A stretch of 64,000 bases of DNA, taken from assembly GCA_003508835.1 (NCBI GenBank), contig PUFA01000084.1:3038001-3102000 (forward strand), written 5' to 3'. The position numbers and the translations under genes were made by a program. The DNA is from Eonycteris spelaea (Eukaryota; Chordata; Mammalia; Chiroptera; Pteropodidae). Under the pieces are notes generated by a model. The model was not told the DNA's origin, did not search any database, and saw only the letters and a program-made list of their open reading frames with translations. This document shows, piece by piece, positions 1 through 10,829 of the stretch; within the stretch, counting starts at the first letter, position 1, and every line of letters starts with the position of its first letter.

Positions 1-127
1 AATAAAACAATAAATACGTCTTAAAAAATGGACTTGTCAGAGGCGCCAGGGTCCCGACATGCACCATTACTGACGGATCGAATCGCACTTCCATTAACAC
101 CATAATCTTATAGACTCCACAGGCTGT
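1..127 (-). other. CpG-rich segment, possible partial exon or tRNA-SINE relic
   Basis: About six CpGs lie within roughly 90 bases, far denser than the rest of the window. Read on the minus strand, a T-run followed by ACAG (complement of 124-127) looks like a 3' splice acceptor. From there one frame stays open for about 40 codons to the window edge (it begins CGVYKIMVLMEVRFDPSV). I do not recognise the peptide. Alternatives are a conserved noncoding element, or a decayed tRNA-derived SINE, because the minus strand carries GATTCGATCC, close to a pol III B box. The segment is cut by the window edge, so none of these can be settled here. Confidence 0.3.
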
Positions 128-2120
128 AAAAAAAGGAATTTACTTTAATCAGGTTTGGTTAGGACTGAATTTGTAAAGCGCTACAAGTGAAATAAAACAT
201 AACCTCCACCTCTTTGATTTTTCTCCAGTGTTAGTTCCCCAGTATGTAATTTGTTGTCCACTGATGGGTCATTTTTAATGACTGTGATTTGCTGGTCATT
301 TCTATTTTAGTGGTGGAAATCATTAATACCGACTTGCAGTCTTCCTTCTGAACGGTTTTTCTTCATTTAATCACTTAGTTTCACAATCATAACCACCTCC
401 AAAATTCAAAAATAGTTCTGATGGGATCTGCTTTTAGGCCAGTACCCTAGTCTAGGCATTCTAAAGGTTTTCAAATAACTATCATTTGTTTTACTTAAAC
501 TAAAAATGTCATGGCTTTGGATAAATACTCAGAGTAACAAAGTACTTGTTAATGTCTTTTACTATGCCAATAGCTCCGCAGAGGGGTTAGGCTTGCAGGG
601 TTGAACTCAGTGATGGTCTGTGGGACTTTTTCATAGCTTTTCATGAGACTTAGGTTCCAGTAAAGGCATAATGAGAAACACAGACTTAGACAGCTTTTAT
701 TTATCTCAGTTGGTAAATTTCCTACAATAATTTAATTGCTGCCTTTTTGGTAATAAGCACTCACCCAGAAGGTGGTTGTAGTGATTCTTGCGGGTCAGGT
801 GAGATGAATGGCCATTTAAGGAGCCTGGGGAGTCTATAAATCTGAAAGGTGTAAGAATAACCTTTCTCACTGCTTTTTGCCTCATACTTTGACTTTTCCA
901 CTTCATCAAAAGATACCCAATACTGAGTTGGATTTCTCCTCCCTTCTTTAACAGTGTGTGGGGTCTAAGAAAACAGGTACTACTACTGTTTAGAAGCAGT
1001 TGTTGTTATCCTGTTATTTACTTCATGTTTATTTTTCAATATGAAGGTAACTGTTTTGTTCATTGTAGACTTTTAAAGGCCATTGATCCATGCTGTTTTA
1101 TTGTACCACATATTACTGCGTGGATATGAATCATTATAAATGAGTACTGGTTTCACCAGAGTTGATGTGATTTTTAAATTACCTGTTCTTAATTAAAACT
1201 TGACCTTTCATATAAGCCTATGCTTTATATGTTTATACCTAGTATTTACTCTTTTCAGGATTTGATTAAGGTTTTTTTTTTCCCTCAAAAAATCTAAGTC
1301 AAATATCTTTGTTATCTTGGTGTTCTTTTATCAACTAGAAAGGACCATAAGTACAAGAGAGGGGGGCTTGTAAGGAAGGGATGAGTGGGGTTCAGCTGTG
1401 CTCCAGACATTTCTGCAATAGAAGGAGAAAGGTGGCTTCATCCCACCAACTGGAAAATTCTGGATTATCTGCGTCACATAATTAGGAGTTTCTGTGTCCA
1501 AGGTACGAAAGACCGAAGGGTATCTCAGAGGAGAGGTAACTAAAAGTAAATTTGATTCATGAAAATAAAAAAGGAAGAAGGAAAAGAAAACCAAACAAGA
1601 AATACTGGCAGGAAGATGAAGAGGAAAGAGGGAAAATCACCAAGAAAGGAGGTTGATTGGTAATAGAATACCAAAGACAGCAGCACAGAGAAGATGAGCA
1701 AATATGACAATACTAGCATAACAAAGACCCCAACTTAAAGGACCTAATGGAAGAGTTGGTCATAGAATTGCAAGGTTAATTCTAGAAGCATTTTTAAAAG
1801 CCCCAAAAAGCATAAAATCCACTTTAAAAGAGCTCCAATTTTAAAAGCTCCCTAGAGGCACTGTAATAGAAAAGGGCTTTTAAATGCTATTTCTATTTTT
1901 TCCCTTATTTTCCTTTGGGGCTGTCTCAGAGGGATGATTTATTGTCTATTATATTTAAAGTGACAGGGCCAATTTTGAAGGCCTACTGCAATGGTGCTAG
2001 CACCAAAGTACATGGGATTGCAGAATGTATCCCTTACACAGCCAATCAGTACCTGACTTCTATTTAGTTGGGGGTAGCATGACTGACAGAATTGGAATGA
2101 GCAGCACGTGCACCTTTACT
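128..2120. other. No gene recognised; mostly unique DNA
   Basis: I see no exon series, RNA gene or clear transposon. Open frames are short and, as at 706-909 and 1331-1594 on the minus strand, mostly lack a convincing start. A purine-rich stretch lies at about 1557-1660. The rest is ordinary AT-rich sequence. Confidence 0.6.
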
Positions 2121-2122
2121 AT

Positions 2123-2124
<2 letters not shown>

Positions 2125-2176
<52 letters not shown>
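2125..2176. repeat. (CA)n microsatellite
   Basis: An uninterrupted CA dinucleotide array of about 26 units. It is likely length-polymorphic and can form Z-DNA. No transposon tail is recognisable beside it. Confidence 0.97.
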
Positions 2177-2179
<3 letters not shown>

Positions 2180-2334
2180 TCCCGAAGTTCACATATAAGT
2201 GAAGCTAATTTTTAGAGAAAAAAAGTCAAAGGAGGGTCTAGCTGGATTTTTTTCTCTTGAAATGTAAATGATAACAGCTTCTTAGTAAAAGAGATCAAGC
2301 ATCATATTTCCTTCAAGCCAATATGAAAAGTCTT

Positions 2335-2395
2335 CCTTTTATTTATTTAACAAATACTTATGGTGTGTGCTCTGTGTCCCAGGCACTAGAAGAGA
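2335..2395 (-). mobile_element. L2 LINE 3'-end fragment
   Basis: The run 'atttatttaacaaatactta' followed by 'gtgtcccaggcactag' is the reverse complement of the L2 3' terminus (family consensus ...gtgcctggcac...caataaatatttgttga). Only the last ~60 bases remain. Assigned by eye from family knowledge. Confidence 0.5.
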
Positions 2396-2450
2396 GAGTG
2401 AGAGTGAGCGAGAGCAAGAGAGTGAGTGAGAGGGCTAGAGTGAGAAGGGT
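2387..2450. repeat. GA-rich low-complexity tract
   Basis: Imperfect GAGA/GTGA repeats grown onto the end of the L2 fragment. All purine except scattered T and C. Confidence 0.85.
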
Positions 2451-2494
2451 ATTATTGAGTACATTAGAAAACTATGACACATGATTTTCCCAAA

Positions 2495-2680
2495 GCTTTA
2501 ATTCTAAAGACTTGAGTTAGAGTCTTGATTCTGCATGTGAGATGAGAGCTGTGAGTGAACTTAGGTCATTCAACCCCTTGAGTAAGAAAAGCATTAATAT
2601 GAAATCTGATTGCCCTGAAGAGTGCTGCAAGAATCAATTCAACTTGAGAATTTGTGCCAACACATTAGAAAGCATCATAT
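2495..2680 (+). mobile_element. MIR SINE
   Basis: Contains the MIR core in order: a 'gagctgtgagtgaacttaggtcattcaacccc' type segment (split here: gagctgtgagtg, then aacttaggtcattcaac), then 'gagtaagaa', then 'gctgcaagaatcaattc', matching the tRNA-derived MIR region around the 'gtgaccttgggcaagtcac' block. Strongly diverged. Confidence 0.6.
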
Positions 2681-2939
2681 ATTAATAAAGTTAACCATGA
2701 TTGTCAAGTTTGCTCCCAACTTTCTTTTATAATTTTTAGTGCTTGTAGAGTTAGGGGCATTTTGTCCAAAGTACACCATATCAGAACTCAGAATCATTCT
2801 AAATACACTTATCTCAGGGTATAGTAAAGTGGAGTAAATTCCTTTGCTTACACATGCTCTCTAATTAAACTCCCTTAATAAGAATAATGTGAAAATTCTT
2901 TATGTTTCCCCCTTTCACTTTCAGTTTTTCCCTGAATGT

Positions 2940-3545
2940 TTTTATTTACTTTTTTTGTTAATGTGATGCTCATTGTACAAAATTAGAAAACACAGAATTT
3001 TTTTTTTTTTTTAAAGAATGATAATTGTTAATCCCATTACCAAGATTTAAGCAAGGTTAATACTTTGATGTATTTCCTTACGGTCCCTTAAACTATTATA
3101 TCTGTAAGTTTAAGTGTGTTTTTTGACATAATTTTAAGACTTTTTTTTCATGTGGCATTATTCTTTTAAGTAAAATAATTTATTTAAATATATGACAAGT
3201 TGAAATGACATATATATATATTATTAGTTCATGATTTCCTTTGGTTGGAGATATTTTCATGCAATATTTTTTACAGTTTAATGCTGCAGTGAATATATTT
3301 GGACATAAACTGTTATCCTTATGATAATTTTCTTAGAATGGATTTCTAGAAACAAAATTTCTTTTTGAATTAGTTTTACCTATTTTAAGTCCATTTATAA
3401 AGATATGCCAAATTCCCTATGAATGTTTTTTGTTGTCACCAGACAGTATTCCAGGATGCTTTTTTTCCTACACCTATACCAGCAGTGAGAATTATCTTTT
3501 TTTAAAAAATTGTGTTTGAAGGAATATTAGCTTATGTAATTTTAA
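2940..3545 (-). mobile_element. Ancient L1M-class LINE 3' region
   Basis: The plus strand reads as the antisense of an old L1 tail. The blocks, in order, are 'taatcccattaccaag', 'tttgatgtatttcctta', 'tttaatgctgcagtgaata', 'gatttctagaaacaaaat', 'agatatgccaaattccct' and 'cctacacctataccagcag'. The same order recurs at 21720-22590, which supports a shared family. A T15-type run at about 2998 is internal. No open frame survives. Confidence 0.65.
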
Positions 3546-3549
3546 TGTA

Positions 3550-4095
3550 TATTTAACAATGAATATAAAACTTATAATTATTTTTGACAGGATAAATTTT
3601 AGTTACATTTTACTTTTTAAAATAATATATTCTCTAGATCACATTACAAAATAATTGAATCAGCTGATTAACATGATATTTATACAGTATTTATAATATA
3701 AAAATATTGGAAAAATATAGAGCAAATATGAATGTAAAATTCACTCAGCATTTCCTGGAAGCTAAAGCAAAAAAGAGAAAAAATGTAAGTTCTTCAAGAG
3801 AGATGAACACTTTTTGTGATGATACGCACTAAAATAATTTTATGAGATCTTAAAGAGACGGTATTTAACAATTACAATGGACAATGTCTTTAACCATGAT
3901 ATAGCAATTCTAAAATCAGGCTTTATTATGGAGTTTCTTATATCTACTATTAGTAAAATATGAGATAATATTACTAAACTATAGATTATGAAGTTAGTTA
4001 TATGGTGCATTATGTTATATTTGTTCAAAATTAATAACTTTGTAATGACTGACATGTTTTGATATAAAGGTAATTTAGAATACCTGTATGATTAC
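3550..4095. other. AT-rich stretch, nothing recognised
   Basis: Very AT-rich sequence. A short open frame at 3840-4055 (minus) is expected by chance and encodes a hydrophobic, Ile-rich peptide with no family resemblance. It may be further L1-derived sequence, too decayed to call. Confidence 0.55.
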
Positions 4096-4099
4096 CCAG

Positions 4100-4280
4100 G
4101 CATTTAATGTGTACCTTTATTCTTCACAAAACCTATGAGGTACATACTAATATCTCCATTTTACAGATGAGAATACTAAGACTAGAGAAGATAATAAATT
4201 TTCTTAAGGTTTATAGCTAGATTACATGGGAACTAGAACTTTAATCAAAGATCTCAATCACTAGACAATATCACTTCCTA
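4100..4280 (-). mobile_element. MIR SINE
   Basis: Antisense MIR landmarks in the right order: 'acctatgaggtacatacta', 'ctccattttacagatgaga', a decayed 'agagaag', 'aggtttatagctaga' (from aggtcacacagctagt) and 'ggaactagaac'. Confidence 0.8.
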
Positions 4281-4284
4281 ATTT

Positions 4285-5280
4285 GTGGACATAGAATCTC
4301 TTAGTAGGATGGTATCATTAGCATTTCCATTAAAGCCAATGAAGAAAAGAAGGGGAGAAATAGGGGAGTGATTTTTGCTTTATTTATTAAAAATCAGGCC
4401 TTGGAACAAGTTAAGCTTTTTCTGAAGGTCAAGGTTTGATCTATTGTCTAAAGGAAGATGCAGGACTTTTCCCATGGAATTCAGTTAAGCATTTTATTTT
4501 TCCCCACATCCCCTATTTGCCATTGATCGTGCTTCAGTTGCGACACGCCAAGTAGATGTATAGTAGATGTTTAAGATAGACATCTTTGTTCTGAATCAAG
4601 AAAATATTTCTGTTAGAATACCACATTGTGGACTATATGCAAGATACTCTGCCATTTTCTACCAGGCTAACAAGGAAATTGATGAATTGATGCCTCATGT
4701 TTCGTAATGTGTTAATTGTCATTTGTTTAAATATTTTGACTTTTACAGCTTATTTTCATTTCATCAAATCACCCAGTTTGAATGTTGTTATTTTAAAAGT
4801 ACACATCCAGTCTTAGGTAATCTATAATTTATACATATAATCAACTCTTATTTATGTAGAAATCAGTTATGCAGTTTAAAAATTAGACAGACTTCTTTGT
4901 GCCTTTCCATCTTTTTGGCCATTCATTGGCACCAATACCTGGGCTGCAGTAAGGAAAAAAGAAGCATCAATGAATCTTACTGCCAATTGTTAGATTTCAG
5001 CTTTTGCAAAAGTGAGGTAATAGTTAAAATTAGTGGACTAAATTTTCTGTGCACTATCTTCATTAATAATGATAATGACAAAAATAGGCTAAAAATCAGT
5101 TTTTTTTAGCAGATAACTATTCTAGAAGGCTAATACCAAATACATAAGTATAATAGTGAAATCAAATATAGATCTATGTTGTCAATCTATTTATTATTTA
5201 ATGCACACAAATTTTGAAAGCTTATCTGTCTTCACTTGAAAACCTTGTCATGTTTTCCTGAAACTTTTTAAAGCTGTCAT
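4285..5280. other. No gene recognised
   Basis: Unassigned sequence. A short cluster of three CpGs lies at about 4527-4549, unusual for this background. The open frame at 4897-5109 (plus) lacks codon structure or a recognisable domain. Confidence 0.55.
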
Positions 5281-5282
5281 AA

Positions 5283-5530
5283 TAGCTTATACTCATATAG
5301 CCCTTACTATATTTCAGGAACTGTTCTGAAATCTTTATGTGCATTAACTCATTTAATTCTCACAATAACAATATGAGGCAGGTATGTTATTATCCTCATT
5401 TTACGAATAAAGAAAATGTAGCAAACTTAAGTGACGTGCCCAGGGTTGTACAACAGCAAATGGCAGAGCCAGAATTTGAATGAAAGCATGTTATCTGAAA
5501 CTGGTACTCTTAAACATTGCTCTGTACAAC
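5283..5530 (-). mobile_element. MIR SINE, near complete
   Basis: Clear antisense MIR: 'gtgcattaactcatttaatt', 'caatatgaggcaggtatg', 'ttattatcctcattttacg', 'aacttaagtgacgtgcccag', 'aaatggcagagccagaattt', then the tRNA-related head near 'ggtactcttaaacattgctc'. One of the best-preserved MIRs in the window. Confidence 0.88.
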
Positions 5531-5759
5531 TCTATCACATACAGTATTTTCATAGCAATTGGGAGTTATTCCTTTTCATATAGATTATCTAAAGAATGAC
5601 TTAAGGACTATCCTTAGATTTTATTCATTTTACTGTATCCTTTAAGATTATTAACATTTAACTTTATAAATGTTGTTTCTCCCAGTGTTAACTGGGAAAT
5701 TTATATATCTCAAGAATTAGCACGGTTCCCTAGACATCAAAAAATGTTATTTAATCCCC

Positions 5760-7150
5760 CTTTTCTGACAGAATTGAGGAGTTGTAGAATTAGATGTGAT
5801 CTCAGAAGTCATTTAGTTCAGATGCTTAACTGACGCACAAATCTCTTTTCAACATGAATGTTTGTGTAGTTTTTTTTTTTTTTTTGAGCTGCTTCTAATG
5901 TCAGTGAACTGCCTACTTATTAGGAAAATTATTATAGGTGTTAAAAGATCTCTTCATTTAAGTCAAAGTCTATGTCTTTGAAATTCTACTCAATGTTTTA
6001 TCTTTCGGATCTACTCAGAATAAGTCAATTTTTTTTCCAGTAACAAGCCTTTAAATAGTTAACTTGATTATCTTGTATCATTTGCCTCAAACTCACACTC
6101 CTTTGATTCACTTCCTTCGATTTTTCTTCAATTGACAGTGTTTCAAGTCCTTTTTGCCATCTGAGATGCTCTTCCCTTAACCTTCAAATTCTCAACATGT
6201 TTCAGTGGTGGCCAGAGTTAAATATATATTCCATCTGTGCGATGATGATCATGGTATAGAGCAGTTCTATGGCTATACTTGCTCAAACCACTGTACTTAT
6301 GTTAAGTCTGAAGATGCCGGGGTATTCATGGCAGATTCAACCCACAATTAGGCATGTAGTCTTACAATGAGTAAGATTCAAAACTATAAAATTGCACTTG
6401 CCAGTTGGTACTTATGGGAAGGTGGTGGGTCAAGGTGAAGAAGTTTATATTTGTCCATGCTGGATTTTATTTTATTGACTTGTTCAAAGTGACCTAGAGT
6501 TTATTTCATACTTTACATCTATTATGCCTTAGCTTTACTTCTTAAATTTCCATTAGAAAAGGAGGTACAAATGAATCTTTAAATCATGATAAATATGTTG
6601 AATAATATAGTGTCTAGAATATACCTTTGCTAGGCTATTAGTTTTTCCTTCAGAATGTTATAGATCCCTGTGTTAATACTCTTAGGTGGTTATTCTATCA
6701 ATTAAGAACACACCTACCTAGTTGGGATCCAGCCTATGTTTTTTCATCTATTTTTAACAACTGAAATGTTTTCTGTGTTACTCCTTAAATAATAAGTATT
6801 TGTTATTCAAATATCAGTCCTCTCTCTTTCAGAGTTAGGTAAATTACTGAGAATTAATGTTAAAATCAGATCATTTTAGAACAGAAAACAAAAGTACTAA
6901 TATCCTATGATATTGTAAGTCTGTGACCCCATCCTGGAAATCATTGTTACTTTTAAATGAGCTTGTTGCCTGCTACAATGATTATTATGCATTGATATAG
7001 AACTTTCTTTTCTAAAACATACAATCCCTTTTATTAGCTATATTCTTTCCAATAGTTAAATGAGGTGCTTCCATATTAAATTCATAAAAGATTTTAGGCT
7101 GTCATCCCTCTAGTCAAAACATTCTTTTGAGATGTTAGTTTGATTTTGTA
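5760..7150 (-). mobile_element. L3/CR1 LINE, long ancient copy
   Basis: The plus strand is the antisense of the mammalian L3 (CR1 clade) consensus, with landmarks in order. They are the 3' end 'gatctcagaagtcatttagt', 'taacaagcctttaaatag', 'tggtggccagagttaa', 'ttccatctgtgcgatgatga', 'tataaaattgcacttgcc', 'atttgtccatgctggatttt', 'aaatatgttgaataatatag', 'gatccctgtgttaatactct', 'ttattctatcaattaagaac' and 'gttgggatccagcc'. The 3' end lies at about 5765; the 5' limit near 7150 is soft. No frame is intact. A T16 run at 5870-5885 interrupts it. Recognition is by memory of the family consensus, without an alignment. Confidence 0.75.
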
Positions 7151-7194
7151 TCTGCGAGACTATAATAGTATCCCACTGCCTCCATCAGCCTTCT

Positions 7195-7335
7195 TGAAAA
7201 TGGGGAGGTGACAGTGAAAAAAAAAAAAATCTTGCTGCAAAGTAATCAACAAGCCTTAGCAGAGGTAGAACTAGAACTCACAGCTCCTAAGCGTTTTCAT
7301 TACTACATAGTAATGTGTGTGCTATACTGCTTCTA
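7195..7335 (-). mobile_element. MIR SINE, degraded
   Basis: Landmarks 'atggggaggtgacagtg', 'agcagaggtagaactagaac' and 'catagtaatgtgtgtgct' fit an antisense MIR with an A13 run inside it. Weaker than the other MIRs. Confidence 0.45.
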
Positions 7336-7479
7336 TGTTTTCCTCTAACTCAAGTGTTCTCTTGTCCCTTTTCTTAACTCTACAGTCTCTTAAAATGTAG
7401 AACTTGTACTCTCTAAGTTAAATGCAACTTTATTTCCTGTTTTTAATTTTATGATATTTCATCAAAGTGGTTTATTAAT

Positions 7480-8040
7480 TGAACAATCTGGAAGATGTGA
7501 ATTGGTTGATTAGAGGACTTAATTTTGCACTGACCTTAAAGCTCCTGCATAATTCTCCATACCTTGTTTATTGTTTGTGGGAAGCTGAGTCGGACATCCA
7601 GCTTGCTCAATTAGTGCACTGAGAGCTGAGTTTCAACTCTCCCCTGACCCTCCTGGCAGTATTAGGCACCACCCTTGCTCTGCTTGGCTCTCTTTAAACC
7701 AAGCTCAATAGGTTGATTTGCATGTTCTAAATGCCCTGTGATGCTTCCTCCTGTAATCAGGCTGAGCATCCCTGCTTCCCTCAATCACCCTCTGCACTTA
7801 ATTGACCAATAGAGCTAGACATACGGATGATCGAATCACAAACCCAAATCAGCAGTTGTCAGAAGAAATTAATTCAAACAGGAGGCAGCAAAACACTTGT
7901 TTTTTTTTCCTTCTCTGTGCTCATTTTTGGCAGTCTGATGAGAGAAATGATTATTAATATCTCCAGCTGTGCCCTCAGGCAGATGCCAGTAACTTCAGTG
8001 AACTGCATTCCACTTCCTTAGCTCCCTTAAGTCTTTCTTC
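7480..8040. promoter_or_regulatory. Candidate conserved regulatory block
   Basis: A repeat-free segment, richer in G and C than its surroundings. Visible motifs are a perfect octamer ATTTGCAT (7716-7723, POU-type), TTAATTGACCAAT (7798-7810, a homeodomain core overlapping a CCAAT box) and TAATC at 7754-7758. There is no ORF of note (7827-8021 is short and unrecognised). This is inferred from texture and motifs only; enhancer activity or conservation is not shown by the sequence. Confidence 0.35.
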
Positions 8041-8249
8041 TGGAGATACTTCCTGGCCTTTGGTTAACCTGGTGGCCCTGGGGTGAGTCTGGCAAGTTTA
8101 TGTCTATGTGTCAGGTTCAATCTGTATAATCCTGTTGGGAGAGAGTCTCCCCGATGAGCCATGCTGAGAGCACTTTTCTTCTCTGGCTCCCACTATAAGC
8201 CAGAAGTGGAAAAGATGAGTGGGTACATTCTTACTGTCTAATTTCTCAA

Positions 8250-8355
8250 CCTGTCAGTTGATCTGTCAGTATGTATTCAGTTTTTTAAAAAATGTCTTCA
8301 GCCCTTTTCTAGGCACTGTGAAAAACAGAGAAACAATACATAATCATTGTTCATG
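8250..8355 (-). mobile_element. L2-like fragment
   Basis: 'cccttttctaggcactgtga' followed by 'aaaacagagaaacaatacat' resembles the antisense L2 3' end. Short and decayed. Confidence 0.35.
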
Positions 8356-8519
8356 AAAAATCGTGTAAGGAAAAATGAATATTTCCTTAAATTTTATTGA
8401 ATAAATTTTATTTTATTAAAATACCTAATAGGTGCAAGATAGTAGGTTAAGCATTAAAAACTTAGAGCTTTATGTCAATTGCTTATTTGCTCACTCATTA
8501 GGGACTTATTTGTTTTTAA

Positions 8520-8750
8520 GTGATAGGGAAAAAAACCTGGCTTAAAAGAAAAGAATGTGTTAGCTCACATTAGAGAAAGGAGTAAATTTTATTGTAGACA
8601 CAGCTAAATCCAGAGTCCAGGACCTCTCCACCTCTGGCTCACCACTTGTAATGCCAAGATGATTGTAAAGTTTCACAGTTACATCATATCCATGCAGCAG
8701 CCACTGTTACTCTTTCTTAGTAGTTTCTAGAAGATCCTGGATCTAACTCT
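8520..8750. mobile_element. Ancient interspersed repeat, family unsure
   Basis: 'aagaatgtgttagctcacat', 'gacacagctaaatccag' and 'aggacctctccacctctg' in sequence recall a common old mammalian repeat (consensus ...ttattggctca...ggctggatccag...). I cannot name the family with confidence. Confidence 0.35.
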
Positions 8751-8827
8751 TACTAGTCTGAAACTGTGGTCTTGGAGTTTCAAATATGCAAATTCATTGT
8801 TTTAAGTCATAATTATCTCTAACGATT

Positions 8828-9025
8828 TGCCTGAGTTCAAATACCAGATCACACCTTCAATTTGTAACCTTGGACAAGTTACTTAATTTCTCTTTGACTC
8901 TGTTTTATCACCTGTAAAGGAAGGGAGGGAGCCAGTAACACCTATACTGGGGATTTAATGGGTTGATTCTTGGAAAATTCTAGGAACACTGTCTGGAACT
9001 TAGTTGATTATTATTGTTTATGTTC
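8828..9025 (+). mobile_element. MIR SINE
   Basis: Sense MIR: 'ctgagttcaaataccagatc', 'taaccttggacaagttact', 'taatttctctttgactctg', 'tcacctgtaaaggaaggg', 'ggatttaatgggttgattc' and 'gaacactgtctggaactta'. All core and tail blocks are present in order. Confidence 0.88.
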
Positions 9026-9029
9026 AGAA

Positions 9030-9795
9030 TGAGTGACATCCGGTTTAGATGCTATTTTGTAAAGGAAATTGGACTAAATGACCTCAATACTATCCAACTC
9101 AACAATGATATATTTACTTTATAGGTATTCTAATAGAGAGATTTTTATGCTTGATGGAATAACCTTAATTGTTAACTTAAATGTAGAAATATGCTACCAA
9201 GTGTTTTCATAAGGCTCTTCTCTGGATCTCACTATGAGGGCATACTGCCCTCAGTGGCAGAGGTGCTTGCCCTGCTGGCTTGAACAGCAAAACGAGGATG
9301 GAACCTGATTGCAAACATCTCCAGCCAATGTCATTGCTTTGCCCTCCAGGAGAGTGATGGCTTTGAAAGGTGATATTGAAAGAGATGCCCTGTTGGGTTT
9401 GGGCAGTCACGGTTCATTCATCAGGACTTTATCAGTTCAGCACTAATGTAAACTGGACAAGGGAAAGACAGCAGAAGACACAATAGCATAAAAGCACAGC
9501 AAACTGTGAGAAAGGAGTTGTGGAGGCAGAAACATTATGTTGGTAGGAAGGAAATAAAAGGGCAGTGGTAGTGGAAGAATCTCAAAGAAGGGTGTGACAT
9601 CTGTGGAGAATAAGTTGGGTTTGTTGAATCAGTTGTTTCCCACTTAGAGCCTTTCTTTTATAGTTGAAAGATTTTTCCCCTGCTGTGGCAGCCAAGAAAG
9701 AACCTTATTTGCTGGACATGGTTGGAAGAGACTCTATGTTCCTGTGGTAACTTGTAGTTAGTAATTGTGATTCTGTTACCTGGTACCTGGAATGT
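9030..9795. other. No gene recognised
   Basis: The part at about 9190-9430 is of balanced composition, repeat-free and carries a 67-codon minus-strand frame with no ATG and no recognisable domain. It could be a conserved element, but I see no strong motif. The remainder is ordinary. Confidence 0.5.
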
Positions 9796-9799
9796 GATT

Positions 9800-9828
9800 A
9801 CTAGATGGATAGTGACTATCCATCTAGT
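9800..9828. repeat. 29-bp near-perfect palindrome
   Basis: Arms ACTAGATGGATAGT (9800-9813) and ACTATCCATCTAGT (9815-9828) are exact reverse complements around a single G at 9814. It can extrude as a cruciform. No transposon boundary coincides with it. Confidence 0.95.
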
Positions 9829-9829
9829 G

Positions 9830-10482
9830 ACTTAGAGAAGGGATGCAGAGGCTATGTGAAATATTTCTCTTCCTAAACATTTGGTCTCTATCATCTATAC
9901 ATATTACTATAAGCTAGTTTGCAGTATTGGGAACAGTGGTATTGTTAGCTAAGAAAGATTTTTTTTTTTTAGTTGCCACTGGAAACAACAACTCCAACAT
10001 CACTTTTATTCACCACAGTCTTACTTTCAGATTTTACCGTTTACTATGAGAGGTCCTCATATTGCATATATTTATTGCCTCCACCTATCCATACTAGAAT
10101 ATGAGAAAGAGGAACAGACTAATCTTTGTTATTTATCAGTAAAGAGACCCTGAGAGTAAATCTATGGGCATCTTCTACCAACTTGCATCTCTCCCGCCTT
10201 TTCTGCCTTTATATTAGCCTTTCATTGTCCATAAACATCCTCTCAGTTATACTCATATTTTTTAATATCAGTTTCAACTTAGGATACATCTACAGCAGTG
10301 TTTCTCAAAGCATTGCCCAGTGACCATCTATGTCAAAAATATCCAGTTTCTCATCGAAAATGAGAATATCCTGGTCATCAGAATCACAATCATTGAGACT
10401 CCCCCACCATGTGAATTTTTTCAAGCCCCTTGGTGACATTTACAAACATAGTATATATGTGCAAGGACTATTAAGAAACATT
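9830..10482. other. No gene; possible MER5-type end
   Basis: Contains a T-run at about 9960-9970. From about 10292 there is 'cagcagtgtttctcaaagca', resembling the terminal repeat of hAT-Charlie MER5-type MITEs, but the body to 10480 is too diverged to call. Small open frames at 10126-10323 and 10330-10518 have no family resemblance. Confidence 0.45.
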
Positions 10483-10815
10483 GGTCCAGAGCTGTGCTGC
10501 TCAAAAGAAATATGTTAAGAGTTACATATAATTTTTAATTTTCTAGTAGACATATTTAAGCAAGTAAAAATAAATTAGTAGAATTAATTTCAATAATATA
10601 CTTTATTTAAACCAATAGATCCAAAATATTATTTCAACCTGTGAGCAATATGAAATTGATGCTAACATACTTTATAATCTTTTACCTACTAAGTCTTCAA
10701 AAATCTGGTATACAGTTTATACTTATACCACATTTCAATTTTGAGCTGCTGCATTTCAAATAGTCAATTAGTACATGTGGCTAGCAGTCTCCATATTGGA
10801 CAGTGAAGGTCTAGA
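10483..10815. mobile_element. hAT-type nonautonomous DNA transposon
   Basis: Matches the common mammalian element that begins GCTGTCCAATAGAAATAT and ends TATTGGACAGC. Seen here are 'tttttaattttctagtagac', 'tttatttaaaccaatagatc', 'ccaaaatattatttcaacc', 'actaagtcttcaaaaatctg', 'gtacatgtggctagcag' and 'ccatattggacagtg'. Flanking 8-mers GGTCCAGA (10483-10490) and GGTCTAGA (10808-10815) differ by one base and fit the 8-bp target duplication of hAT elements. Exact family name not assigned. Confidence 0.7.
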
Positions 10816-10829
10816 GACATAGGGAACTA

